Shown here: positions 1 through 8,026 of the stretch, one piece after another
Layout: each line of letters opens with the position of its first letter
How positions within the stretch are numbered: the stretch's first letter is position 1
DNA from: CAYVAP01 sp964343195
GTDB taxonomy: Bacteria; Bacteroidota; Bacteroidia; J057
Direction: 5' to 3'
DNA: 20,131 nucleotides
Assembly (NCBI GenBank): GCA_964343195.1
Contig: CAYFIR010000121.1
Coordinates: forward strand, 1-20,131
Program-made: the position numbers and the translations under genes
The notes under the pieces: generated by a model
Told to the model about the DNA's origin: nothing
Seen by the model: the letters and a program-made list of their open reading frames with translations, nothing else
Databases searched by the model: none

Positions 1-1
1 C

Positions 2-55
2 TATACACCCTATACACCCTATACACCCTATACACCCTATACACCCTATACACCC
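2..55. repeat. 9-bp tandem repeat array, unit tatacaccc, at least 6 copies
   Basis: Six perfect head-to-tail copies of the 9-bp unit tatacaccc fill positions 2-55. Base 1 fits the end of another copy, so the array probably continues beyond the window. It ends 20 bp before the hutH ATG. Read in the hutH frame the array is open and encodes a repeated Leu-Tyr-Thr, followed by a short linker and then the Met at 76, with no stop codon. This could be a variable-number repeat in the hutH leader or, less likely, a translated N-terminal extension or the tail of an upstream gene. Confidence 0.95.
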
Positions 56-75
56 CGGTTAAGCGCAACAGTACT

Positions 76-1572
76 ATGGACTTTGAATACGGAATCGACC
101 ACCTGACCCTCGACACGGCCTGGGAAATTGCCCTCGGCAAACGAATCGGGATTGTCAACATTGCCAGGGGGCAGGTGCAGGAATGTCGGCAGATGGTAGA
201 GGCCATAGCCGATTCTGATAGCCCGGTCTATGGCATCAACACAGGCTTCGGGCCGCTGTGCGAGACCCAGGTTTCCCCTGAGGAGACCAGTCGGCTCCAG
301 GAAAATCTGCTCCTTAGCCACGCCGTGGGCGTGGGCAAGCCCATCGAGCCGATGCTGTCCAAGATCATGATGATCACCAAGGTTCACGCTTTGTGTCAGG
401 GCTATTCCGGTGCCCGGCTTGAACTCATTGAGCGCATCCAATATTTCATCGACCATGACTTGCTACCCGTCGTGCCTGAGCAGGGATCGGTAGGAGCCTC
501 CGGGGATTTGGCCCCGCTTTCGCATTTGTTTTTGCCGCTTTTGGGCGAAGGGGAATTTTGGGTAGGAGAGAAGATCGTCCCTGCCAGCGACGTGCTGGAA
601 CAGCACAATCTCCAGCCGATGAAACTTCAGGCAAAAGAAGGGCTCGCCCTCATCAACGGCACGCAGTTCATCCTGGCTCACGCCATGCGCGGTCTGAAAA
701 AGATGGGGTATCTACTCGATCTTGCTGATGTAGCCGGGGCCATGAGCCTCGAAGGCTGTCAGGGATCGGCTGCGCCATTCAAGGAAAAGCTGCACCAGAT
801 CCGACCTTTCAAAGGAACCCAACTGGTCGCCCAGCGCATGCGCATGCTGCTGGAAGGCTCGGAGAACCTGGTGTCCCATGCCTTCTGTGGTAGGGTGCAG
901 GACCCCTATTCCCTGCGCTGCATCCCGCAGGTGCATGGCGCGTCCCGCAATTCCTTCTTCCACCTCAAGGAAATGGCCGAAATCGAGATGAATTCCGTCA
1001 CCGATAACCCCATCGTGCTCAGCGAAGAAGAGGCTATCTCCGGCGGAAATTTTCACGGGCAGCCACTGGCCATGGCCCTGGACTATGCCTCCGTCGCGAC
1101 CGCCGAGCTGGGCAACATCTCCGACCGCCGCAGCTACCTGATGCTCGAAGGCAAGTACGGCCTGCCCAAACTCCTGATCGAAAATGGCGGCCTGAATTCC
1201 GGCTTCATGATTCCGCAGTACACCACGGCGGCCCTGGTTACGGAGAATAAGTCGCTGTGCTTCCCCGCCTCTGCCGATAGCATCCCGACGTCGCTGGGGC
1301 AGGAAGATCACGTGTCGATGGGCAGCATCTCCGGACGACGCTTCAACCAGATCCTGGGCAACCTGGAGAAAATCCTCGCCATCGAACTGATGTATGCCGC
1401 TCAGGCGCTGGAGTATCGCCGACCGCTTCGCTGCTCCGACCTCATCGAACAGAACTACGACCTCATCCGCAGCCGGGTGTCGCGACTCGATGACGATCGA
1501 TTGCTCAAGCACGACATCGACGCCATGATCGAACTGGTACGCGCAGAGGCTTTTGCTGTTGGCAGCACGTAA
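76..1572 (+). CDS. hutH: Histidine ammonia-lyase (histidase)
   Basis: Cytoplasmic enzyme that deaminates L-histidine to urocanate and ammonia without external cofactor, the first step of histidine catabolism. The 498-residue protein has the usual family length (about 500). The hallmark is the Ala141-Ser142-Gly143 triad in GSVGASGDLAPLSH; in this family these residues cyclise to the MIO electrophile, close to the classical 142-144 position. Further family signatures are YGINTGFGPL near residue 52, the NGTQ stretch near 194, SVTDNPI near 312 and GNFHGQP near 330. The start at 76 is the first ATG and gives a normal N-terminus, but the frame stays open upstream through the 9-bp repeat array to the window edge, so an upstream start cannot be excluded. 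hutU follows in the same direction after a 226-bp hairpin-forming spacer. The identification is very secure; only the start is uncertain. Confidence 0.97.
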   Translation: MDFEYGIDHLTLDTAWEIALGKRIGIVNIARGQVQECRQMVEAIADSDSPVYGINTGFGPLCETQVSPEETSRLQENLLLSHAVGVGKPIEPMLSKIMMITKVHALCQGYSGARLELIERIQYFIDHDLLPVVPEQGSVGASGDLAPLSHLFLPLLGEGEFWVGEKIVPASDVLEQHNLQPMKLQAKEGLALINGTQFILAHAMRGLKKMGYLLDLADVAGAMSLEGCQGSAAPFKEKLHQIRPFKGTQLVAQRMRMLLEGSENLVSHAFCGRVQDPYSLRCIPQVHGASRNSFFHLKEMAEIEMNSVTDNPIVLSEEEAISGGNFHGQPLAMALDYASVATAELGNISDRRSYLMLEGKYGLPKLLIENGGLNSGFMIPQYTTAALVTENKSLCFPASADSIPTSLGQEDHVSMGSISGRRFNQILGNLEKILAIELMYAAQALEYRRPLRCSDLIEQNYDLIRSRVSRLDDDRLLKHDIDAMIELVRAEAFAVGST

Positions 1573-1578
1573 CGATCC

Positions 1579-1751
1579 CACGCGGAGCAACGGAGGCGCG
1601 GAGGAAGAAATACTTAAAGCATACTCAGTACTTGCCATACGAATAAATTCTACCTCTCCGCGCCTCCCAACCTCCGCGTGAAAAAAAGAAAATCCTCACG
1701 CAGAGGGAAAATGGGTCTTCTTCTCTCTGCGCCTCCGCGCCTCTGCGAGAG
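1579..1751. repeat. Two consecutive GC-rich inverted repeats in the hutH-hutU spacer
   Basis: The first pair has arms at 1579-1603 (starting cacgcggag, ending gcgcggagg) and 1653-1680, nearly complementary over about 25 bp around an AT-rich loop of about 49 bp. The second pair has arms ctcacgcagagg (1695-1706) and cctctgcgagag (1740-1751), again nearly complementary. Poly-A tracts follow both. The sequence has the style of the cgcagagg/ccgcgcctc intergenic repeats I associate with Bacteroidota genomes, and related ctcacgcaga words recur at 8971 and 20121. It could be a decayed mobile repeat, a partial terminator or a processing site that separates hutH and hutU expression; which one is unknown. 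Confidence 0.8.
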
Positions 1752-1798
1752 AAAAAAAATAACCTCAGCGTGAAAAAAACTCGATATCTAAAACTCTC

Positions 1799-3796
1799 AT
1801 GGCCTTTACACAACAAATCCTCCAGGGCATCCCCGCCGAACTACCCCCCAAAAAGCCCCGCAATCCAGCGGGCAATCACGCCCCCAAGCGCAAGGACATC
1901 CTCAGCCCTGTGGAAAAGAAGCTGGCGTTGCGCAACGCTTTGCGCTATTTCCCCAAAGCCTGGCACCGGGAGCTAGCGGAAGAATTTGCCCAGGAGTTGA
2001 AAGAATATGGACGGATTTACATGTACCGCTTTCAGCCGAAGTATGACATGTATGCCCGTCCGATTGACGAGTATCCCGCGCAATCCCAGCAGGCCGCCGC
2101 CATCATGCTGATGATCCAGAACAACCTCGACCCCGCGGTCGCTCAGCATCCCGATGAGTTGATCACCTACGGCGGCAATGGAGCCGTTTTTCAGAATTGG
2201 GCGCAGTACCTGCTCACCATGCAGTACCTCGCCACCATGACCGACGAACAGACCCTGCACATGTATTCCGGCCATCCCATGGGGCTGTTTCCCTCGTCCA
2301 AAGACGCCCCCCGCGTCGTGGTAACCAATGGCATGATGGTGCCGAATTACTCGAAGCCGGACGACTGGGAGCGCTTCAATGCCCTGGGCGTAACGCAGTA
2401 CGGTCAGATGACAGCGGGCAGCTACATGTACATTGGGCCACAGGGCATCGTCCATGGCACCACCATCACCGTGATGAATGGCTTTCGTCGGGTGTTGCCA
2501 AAGGGAGAATCGCCCAAAGGGAAAGTTTTCCTCACCGCAGGGCTCGGCGGAATGAGTGGCGCCCAACCCAAAGCCGGCAACATCGCCGGGTGCATTACCG
2601 TCTGCGCGGAAGTCAATCCTCAGGCCGCTCACAAGCGCCATGAGCAAGGATGGGTGGACGAATTGATCGAGGACATGAGTGCCCTGGTCGAGCGGGTGAA
2701 AAAGGGTCAGATGAACGAGGAAGTGGTGTCCATCGCCTACCTGGGCAACGTGGTGGAGGTTTGGGAGCGATTTGACGAAGAAGGCATTTTCATTCACTTG
2801 GGATCAGATCAGACCTCACTGCACAACCCCTGGGCGGGGGGCTACTATCCGATAGGTGTCAGCTTCGAAGATGCGCAGCGCATGATGCGGGAGGAGCCGG
2901 AGGTATTTCGGGAGAAGGTGCAGGATAGCCTGCGCCGCCATGCGGCTGCCATCAACCGCCACACCGCCCAAGGCACGTACTTTTTCGACTATGGCAACGC
3001 CTTTTTGCTGGAAGCCTCCCGCGCTGGAGCTGACATCATGGCCGAGAATGGGATAGACTTTCGCTACCCAAGCTACGTGCAGGACATCCTGGGACCGATG
3101 TGCTTTGACTACGGCTTTGGACCGTTTCGCTGGGTATGTGCATCGGGCAAGGCCGATGACCTCAACCGCACCGACGCCATTGCCGCGCGGGTGCTACGTG
3201 AGATCATGGCCACTTCTCCCGCCGAAATCCAGCAGCAGATGCAGGACAACATCACCTGGATCGAAAGCGCCCGTGAGAATCGGCTGGTGGTGGGTTCGCA
3301 GGCACGCATCCTCTACGCTGATGCCGAAGGCCGCATGAAGATCGCCCAGGCGTTCAACGAGGCCATCGCCCGAGGCGAAATCGGTCCGGTGGTGCTGGGG
3401 CGCGACCATCACGACGTCAGCGGCACCGATTCGCCCTACCGCGAAACGTCCAACATCTACGACGGCAGCCAGTTCACCGCTGACATGGCTATCCATAACG
3501 TGATCGGCGATAGCTTTCGCGGTGCGACCTGGGTCTCCATCCACAACGGCGGCGGCGTCGGCTGGGGCGAGGTCATGAACGGCGGCTTCGGCATGCTACT
3601 CGACGGCTCATCCGAGGCAGAAATCCGCCTGAAGCGCATGCTCTTCTACGACGTCAACAACGGCATCGCCCGCCGCTCCTGGGCCCGCAATGTCGAGGCC
3701 CGCTTTGCCATTGAGCGCGAGATGCAGCGCACACCGGGGCTCAGGGTTACCCTGCCGAGTTTGGTGGAGGATGAGGAGTTGGAGGGGCTGGTTTGA
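1799..3796 (+). CDS. hutU: Urocanate hydratase (urocanase), long eukaryote-like type
   Basis: NAD+-dependent cytoplasmic enzyme that converts urocanate to 4-imidazolone-5-propionate, step two of the pathway. The 665-residue protein is about 100 residues longer than classical proteobacterial HutU (about 557) and resembles the animal-type enzyme in length. It has an extended N-terminus and a C-terminal half with the stretches GFGPFRWVCASG, LVVGSQARIL, DHHDVSGTDSPYRETSNIYDGS and HNGGGVGWGEV, which I recall as typical of that branch. The dinucleotide-binding segment is AGLGGMSGAQ around residues 247-256, and TYGGNGAVFQNW lies near residue 123. The ATG at 1799 is the only in-frame start that leaves a plausible N-terminus; an overlapping ATG at 1770 is in another frame. 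The gene follows hutH and is separated from hutI by an inserted toxin-antitoxin pair. Identity is secure. Confidence 0.97.
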   Translation: MAFTQQILQGIPAELPPKKPRNPAGNHAPKRKDILSPVEKKLALRNALRYFPKAWHRELAEEFAQELKEYGRIYMYRFQPKYDMYARPIDEYPAQSQQAAAIMLMIQNNLDPAVAQHPDELITYGGNGAVFQNWAQYLLTMQYLATMTDEQTLHMYSGHPMGLFPSSKDAPRVVVTNGMMVPNYSKPDDWERFNALGVTQYGQMTAGSYMYIGPQGIVHGTTITVMNGFRRVLPKGESPKGKVFLTAGLGGMSGAQPKAGNIAGCITVCAEVNPQAAHKRHEQGWVDELIEDMSALVERVKKGQMNEEVVSIAYLGNVVEVWERFDEEGIFIHLGSDQTSLHNPWAGGYYPIGVSFEDAQRMMREEPEVFREKVQDSLRRHAAAINRHTAQGTYFFDYGNAFLLEASRAGADIMAENGIDFRYPSYVQDILGPMCFDYGFGPFRWVCASGKADDLNRTDAIAARVLREIMATSPAEIQQQMQDNITWIESARENRLVVGSQARILYADAEGRMKIAQAFNEAIARGEIGPVVLGRDHHDVSGTDSPYRETSNIYDGSQFTADMAIHNVIGDSFRGATWVSIHNGGGVGWGEVMNGGFGMLLDGSSEAEIRLKRMLFYDVNNGIARRSWARNVEARFAIEREMQRTPGLRVTLPSLVEDEELEGLV

Positions 3797-3839
3797 TGAG
3801 GAATTCACCTTTTTGAAGCGAAATTCGTATATTTATCCT

Positions 3840-4064
3840 ATGACCATCAAGGAAAAACTTTTGATTGATTTGCAAAGCATTAACCAGCCCTGGTTTCTGC
3901 AACAGATCTACCAATTTGTTCAGTTGATCAAACGTAATAGCCCATCTAAAAGAGGTAATCGGGAACAGGTTTTGGCCTTTGCTGGGACACTTTCAAAAGA
4001 GGAGGCGGAGAAGATGCAGATTGAAATAGATACTGAGTTTCACCACATTGAAGGTGAATGGTAA
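3840..4064 (+). CDS. Small putative antitoxin of a PIN-toxin module
   Basis: A 74-residue protein beginning MTIKEKLLID. The N-terminal half looks like an amphipathic helical dimerisation or DNA-contact segment (QSINQPWFLQQIYQFVQLIK). After a basic linker the C-terminal tail is acidic (AGTLSKEEAEKM, ending HHIEGEW), the layout expected when the tail wraps a PIN toxin. The start at 3840 is an internal ATG of a longer open frame; it is preferred because upstream codons overlap the end of hutU. The stop overlaps or lies 2 bp before the toxin start, typical of translationally coupled modules. The gene is visibly more AT-rich than hutU and hutI. A weak promoter-like TATATTTA sits at 3828-3835. The antitoxin role comes mainly from its neighbour and tail pattern; I do not recognise a standard VapB DNA-binding fold. 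Confidence 0.75.
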   Translation: MTIKEKLLIDLQSINQPWFLQQIYQFVQLIKRNSPSKRGNREQVLAFAGTLSKEEAEKMQIEIDTEFHHIEGEW

Positions 4065-4066
4065 TC

Positions 4067-4456
4067 ATGAATTCTATTGCGTTGGATACCAATATTGCCA
4101 TTGATGTGCTCAATGAAAATTTGGGTGTAATCGAAAAACTTCAGGCTTATGATCTTATTTATTTGCCTGTTACGGTAGCTGGAGAGCTGCTTTTTGGAGC
4201 AAAAAATTCTGCGAAACGAAAAAATAACCTCAATCGGTTTAGGGCATTCATTGACTCCTGCCTAGAAATTCAGGTAGATAGTCTAATTGCTGAAGAGTAC
4301 TCAGATATTCGTTTGGCTTTAAAGAAGGAAGGCAGGCCCATTCCCGAAAATGACATTTGGATTGCAGCGACCTGCAAGGTAAATGGTTTGAAACTAATGA
4401 CTCGTGATCGGCACTTCAAGTATGTAGAAGGGTTAAATTTGGAGATCATAGAGTAG
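4067..4456 (+). CDS. vapC: PIN-domain ribonuclease toxin, VapC family
   Basis: A 129-residue single PIN domain, the usual length for VapC toxins, which are Mg2+-dependent endoribonucleases that typically cut tRNA or rRNA and are neutralised by a partner antitoxin. The acidic catalytic set is visible: Asp7 in LDTNIAID, Glu in AGELLFGA, Asp in PENDIWIAA and Asp in TRDRHF. The start is ambiguous: ATG at 4058 would add MVI and overlap the antitoxin by 7 bp, while ATG at 4067 leaves an aaggtg sequence at 4051-4056 at a 10-nt distance, so 4067 is preferred. The toxin stop lies only 19 bp before hutI. Composition is AT-rich compared with both flanking hut genes, suggesting acquisition by transfer (inference). 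No key residue appears lost, so the toxin looks intact. Confidence 0.88.
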   Translation: MNSIALDTNIAIDVLNENLGVIEKLQAYDLIYLPVTVAGELLFGAKNSAKRKNNLNRFRAFIDSCLEIQVDSLIAEEYSDIRLALKKEGRPIPENDIWIAATCKVNGLKLMTRDRHFKYVEGLNLEIIE

Positions 4457-4475
4457 TCAAATCAATATTCCCCCG

Positions 4476-5702
4476 ATGACCCTCCTCCTAACCAACATCA
4501 GGCAACTCATCCAGGTACGCCGCGAGCCTATCAACTACGTCTCCGGAAAAGCCATGTCCGAGCTACCCATGCTCGAAGACGCCTACCTGCTCGTCAAAGA
4601 CGGTAAAATCAGCGACTTCGGTCCAATGGCGGACTGTCCGACTGATGCAGCGGATGAAGTCATCGACGCGACAGGCCGGGTGGTGCTGCCTGCCTGGTGC
4701 GACTCGCATACACACATTGTGTATGCGGGCAACCGCGAGGGCGAGTTCATCGATCGAATCAAGGGTGCGACCTACGAGGAGATCGCCCAGAAAGGCGGCG
4801 GCATCCTTAATTCGGCCAAGACCCTGCAACAGACCTCCGAGGACGACCTATACGAACAGAGCCGTCTGCGGCTGGAGGAAGTCATGGCGCAGGGTACCGG
4901 AGCCGTGGAGATCAAGTCCGGTTATGGCCTGACTCCCGATGCCGAACTCAAAATGCTGCGCGTCATCAAGCGGTTGAAGGAAAATTATCCCATTCCCATC
5001 AAGGCGACCTTCCTGGCGGCGCATGCCCTGCCAGCGGAGTACAAGGCCGACCGAAAGGCCTTTCTGGATCTGATGCTGGAAGAAGTACTGCCCATCGTCG
5101 CTGAAGAGCAGTTGGCGGAATACATCGACGTCTTCTGCGAATCGGGCTATTTCACCGTGGAGGAAACCGAGAGAATCCTCGCCGTGGGGAATCAGTATGG
5201 CCTGCGTGGCAAGCCCCACGTCAACCAGTTCAATGCCATTGGGGGGATCGCCGCTGCGGTGAAGCACAATGCTCTCTCAGTCGATCATCTGGAAGTGCTG
5301 CGCGACGAAGACATCGAGGCGCTGAAAGTCAGCGATACGATGCCCGTTGCCCTGCCGGGATGTTCCTTTTTTCTCGGCATTCCCTATACCCCTGCTCGGC
5401 ATTTGATTGACGCGGGACTGCCCGTCGCCCTGGCGACCGACTATAATCCAGGTTCCGCCCCGTCGGGCAACATGAACTTCGCCGTAGCCGCCGCCTGCAT
5501 CAAGATGAAGATGACCCCCGAAGAGGCCATCAATGCCGCCACCCTCAACGGAGCCTACGCCATGGGCCTGCAGGACGAAGTCGGCAGCATCACCGGCGGC
5601 AAGCGCGCCAACCTCATCCTCACCAAGCCAATCAATTCATTCGGCGTGCTGGCCTATAACTTTGGCAGTCAGTTGATTGAGCGGGTGATTTGGGGGAAGT
5701 AG
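4476..5702 (+). CDS. hutI: Imidazolonepropionase
   Basis: Cytoplasmic metal-dependent amidohydrolase that opens the ring of 4-imidazolone-5-propionate to give N-formimino-L-glutamate, step three of histidine breakdown. It has 408 residues, normal for the family. Metal ligands are clear: His78 and His80 in DSHTHIVYAGNR, His248 in KPHVNQFNAIGG and Asp322 in ATDYNPGSAPSGN, matching the positions known from characterised HutI enzymes. Other signatures are GGGILNSA near residue 107, EIKSGYGL near 145, AAHALP near 181 and SVDHLEVL near 268. It starts 19 bp after the toxin stop, so the toxin-antitoxin pair and hutI may share a transcript. The gene ends convergently with the antisense Asp-box gene. 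Very secure. Confidence 0.97.
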   Translation: MTLLLTNIRQLIQVRREPINYVSGKAMSELPMLEDAYLLVKDGKISDFGPMADCPTDAADEVIDATGRVVLPAWCDSHTHIVYAGNREGEFIDRIKGATYEEIAQKGGGILNSAKTLQQTSEDDLYEQSRLRLEEVMAQGTGAVEIKSGYGLTPDAELKMLRVIKRLKENYPIPIKATFLAAHALPAEYKADRKAFLDLMLEEVLPIVAEEQLAEYIDVFCESGYFTVEETERILAVGNQYGLRGKPHVNQFNAIGGIAAAVKHNALSVDHLEVLRDEDIEALKVSDTMPVALPGCSFFLGIPYTPARHLIDAGLPVALATDYNPGSAPSGNMNFAVAAACIKMKMTPEEAINAATLNGAYAMGLQDEVGSITGGKRANLILTKPINSFGVLAYNFGSQLIERVIWGK

Positions 5703-5748
5703 AGGACCTCGGAGGGATCGATAACCTCAAAGGTTCTCTAATTCTGCC
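5703..5748. terminator. Possible weak bidirectional terminator between convergent genes
   Basis: The 46-bp gap between hutI and the converging Asp-box gene contains the small inverted repeat aacct-caa-aggtt at 5723-5735, followed on the + strand by a short T/C-rich stretch. The stem is only 5 bp and no strong T-run is present, so this is suggested more by its location than by its strength. Confidence 0.3.
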
Positions 5749-7875
5749 TCACTCCTTCTTCCACCTCCTAACCGCGATCCGGTTGCCCTGGTGCATGCGG
5801 ATCAGGTACAGCCCATCGGGTAACTCCGTCAAATCGACCCGTGTTGGGACCTGCGCCCAGCGGTAGTCGGCTACTTGCCTTCCGCTCACATCAAAAACCT
5901 GTAGCGAAAGTGGTTGGGAGGTCGAGAATGGCGTTTTCAGCGAGATGAAACCTTCACTCGGATTGGGATATACCTGAAAGTCAGCGGCAGCCTGGTTCCA
6001 AAATGCGGTGGTGCTGGTATCTCCTCCGCTGGTGTCTGCGGTGGTGGTATCGATGGTGCCAAGGAAATCTACTACTCCGCCCAGGCCACTGACCCAAACC
6101 ATCAGGGTGTCGGCGACTTTGGGGATGGTAATGGCGTGATAGGGAGCAACCTGGGTGTGAACTTCGGTCCAGGTTTGGCCGCCGTCGGTGGTTTCCAGGA
6201 TGTAGCCGTCGGTAGAAGAACCGCCCACCAGCCAGCCTTGCAGGCTGTCTGCAAATTCGATGTCGCGCCAGGTCGTCTTGCGGGGCAAGGCGATCATATC
6301 CCAGCTAATGCCGGCATCGCTGCTGTGCATGATCGAGTCAAGCGAGGCACTGGCCAGCACCCAGGCGTCATGGGCACCCGACCAAAAGACATCCGTCAGC
6401 GTCCGGGTATTGCCAGAGGGAATGCTGTCCCAGTTTTGGCCACCGTCTTCGGTGCGGAAGATGCGCCCCTGAGAGCCAAGCAGGATGCCCAGGCTGTCAT
6501 TGTACCAGGTATTTCCGCGCCAGGTGTAGGCGGTACCGGGAGGAGTCGGGACGGACTGCCAGGTCAGGCCGCTGTCGGTGGAGGTAAAGATGCCTTCAAG
6601 GTTGTGGAGGGCGTAGAGGTTCCCGTCGGGATCCTGGGACATGGAACGGATAAAGCCGGAATCGAAAGTGGTGTCGGTTTGCCAGGTGGTGCCGCCATCC
6701 CGAGTACTCATGATTTCCTGACTGCCGGACAAAACAAATACCTTATCTGAAAGCGTGGCCAAGCCAGAAAAACTGGTGTAGTTCAGGTCAACACTGGAAA
6801 ATTCCTCCCAGTCGAGGCCGCTGTTCTGGGTGTGAATCCCCAGGCCACTGGAGCCGACGGCGACCACATTTTTCTCATCAAAAGCGTCGATGTAGCCCAG
6901 ATAGCCTTTGAAAGCGGGAAACTGATCGACCCAGCTATCGCCAAAGTCATCGGAATATAGCACGCTGCGCCACTTGTTGGCGACCCAGACTTTTCCATCC
7001 GGATGCCCATGAATACCCCCGTTGGTGGTGGAAATGTAAGGATGATTATTCGCAGAACTCCAGGTCATACCGCCGTCGTGGGTCCAGGCGATGCGGGTGT
7101 TCTGGCTGACGAGGATGTTGAGGCTGTCGATGACTTCGATGTCATTGATGGTGGAGGGAAACACATTCTGGGCAAGGGTGTCCCAGGTTAGGCCGCCATC
7201 AGTGGTTTGAAGGAAGTTTCTACCTTCTGCCATGTAGCCAAAGTCCTCGTTGAGGAACCTGAGCCAGATTCGCCCGAGAAATGTACTGTCATGTAGCACG
7301 GTCCAGGTTTGGCCACCGTCGGTGGTATGGATGATATCGCCGGTGCGGGAGCCTAGCCAACCCGTATTGGCATCGGTAAAGTCCATGCTTTCCCACTCGA
7401 TTTCCATGGGAAGCGTCACCTGGGTCCAATTGGCCCCACCATCCTGACTCTTGATGAGCAAGCCACGATTGCCAATGGCGTAGATGGCGGTATCGGCCAG
7501 CGCCTGGATTCCGTTGAAAGCCCCCGTATTGATTCCGGTTATCACCTCTGTCCAGTTTTGCCCGGCATCGGTGGTATAGGCGATTTTGGTACCGGCGGTA
7601 ACGACGTGCTGACCGCTCGTTTCTGGCACGTAGTCCAAGTAAAAGATGTTGCCGTAGGAAGTGGGCAGGCTTCTGTCGACCCAGTTTTGGCCAAAATCCG
7701 TGGTGTAGTACAGGGTGCTGTTTTCTCCTCCTGTCCAGCCAAATCCCGTTTCGTCCATGTAGACATCATGGAGTTGTGAGGGGTTTTCCAATGGGTTTTG
7801 CAGTACCCAGTCCTGGGCGTTTAAGCAGACAGCGGTGATTGTCAGGGCAAAGGTTAACAGTAGCTGGCGAAGCAT
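5749..7875 (-). CDS. Secreted Asp-box (YCF48/sialidase-like) beta-propeller protein with T9SS sorting domain
   Basis: A 708-residue exported protein. A signal peptide covers about residues 1-20 (MLRQLLLTFALTITAVCLNA). The body contains at least 13 Asp-box motifs of the form S/T-x-D-x-G-x-x-W, for example TTDGGQTW (twice), TTDFGQNW, SQDGGANW, THDGGMTW, TEDGGQNW and SSDAGISW. This pattern is expected of one or two beta-propellers of the YCF48, sialidase or sortilin-like type. The last 80 or so residues form a T9SS type A sorting domain with VYPNPSEG, then SLQVFDVSGR, LPDGLYLIRM and a basic end. The protein is therefore predicted to be exported across the outer membrane and anchored or released; substrate unknown. 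It lies antisense between hutI and hutG and shares a 151-bp divergent region with hutG. No sialidase catalytic residues were recognised, so a binding or structural role is more likely. Confidence 0.9.
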   Translation of the reverse strand: MLRQLLLTFALTITAVCLNAQDWVLQNPLENPSQLHDVYMDETGFGWTGGENSTLYYTTDFGQNWVDRSLPTSYGNIFYLDYVPETSGQHVVTAGTKIAYTTDAGQNWTEVITGINTGAFNGIQALADTAIYAIGNRGLLIKSQDGGANWTQVTLPMEIEWESMDFTDANTGWLGSRTGDIIHTTDGGQTWTVLHDSTFLGRIWLRFLNEDFGYMAEGRNFLQTTDGGLTWDTLAQNVFPSTINDIEVIDSLNILVSQNTRIAWTHDGGMTWSSANNHPYISTTNGGIHGHPDGKVWVANKWRSVLYSDDFGDSWVDQFPAFKGYLGYIDAFDEKNVVAVGSSGLGIHTQNSGLDWEEFSSVDLNYTSFSGLATLSDKVFVLSGSQEIMSTRDGGTTWQTDTTFDSGFIRSMSQDPDGNLYALHNLEGIFTSTDSGLTWQSVPTPPGTAYTWRGNTWYNDSLGILLGSQGRIFRTEDGGQNWDSIPSGNTRTLTDVFWSGAHDAWVLASASLDSIMHSSDAGISWDMIALPRKTTWRDIEFADSLQGWLVGGSSTDGYILETTDGGQTWTEVHTQVAPYHAITIPKVADTLMVWVSGLGGVVDFLGTIDTTTADTSGGDTSTTAFWNQAAADFQVYPNPSEGFISLKTPFSTSQPLSLQVFDVSGRQVADYRWAQVPTRVDLTELPDGLYLIRMHQGNRIAVRRWKKE

Positions 7876-8026
7876 GATTCAGGTAATGAGGTTAGGATTC
7901 AGTTTCTCCTTTGTTGCCTCTGCCTGTGAAAATGTAACCACTATGCTAGCTAATGCTAGTTTGTACCTCGAAGCCTGCTATCTTTAGCTTGATTTCTACA
8001 CAACTCGCCAAACGATTGGATTTTTC
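7876..8026. promoter_or_regulatory. Divergent promoter region between the Asp-box gene and hutG
   Basis: This 151-bp region must hold the start signals for two diverging genes. It contains a perfect direct repeat atgctag at 7943-7949 and 7953-7959, spaced 10 bp or one helical turn, which has the look of an operator. Downstream is a candidate Bacteroidota-type hutG promoter: TTTG at 7960-7963 and TATCTTTA (7 of 8 matches to TAnnTTTG) at 7979-7986, although the 15-bp spacing is shorter than usual. The assignments are inference from motif shape only. Confidence 0.4.

Noticed and set aside
1..55. CRISPR array
   Set aside because: The 9-bp units are directly adjacent with no spacers, so this is a simple tandem repeat.
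712..1638. Long open frame antisense to hutH (308 codons)
   Set aside because: It mirrors the codon structure of hutH in a GC-rich gene and has no recognisable domain or signal.
5914..6750. Open frame of 278 codons antisense to the Asp-box gene
   Set aside because: Glycine/valine-rich shadow produced by the repeated Asp-box codons on the other strand.
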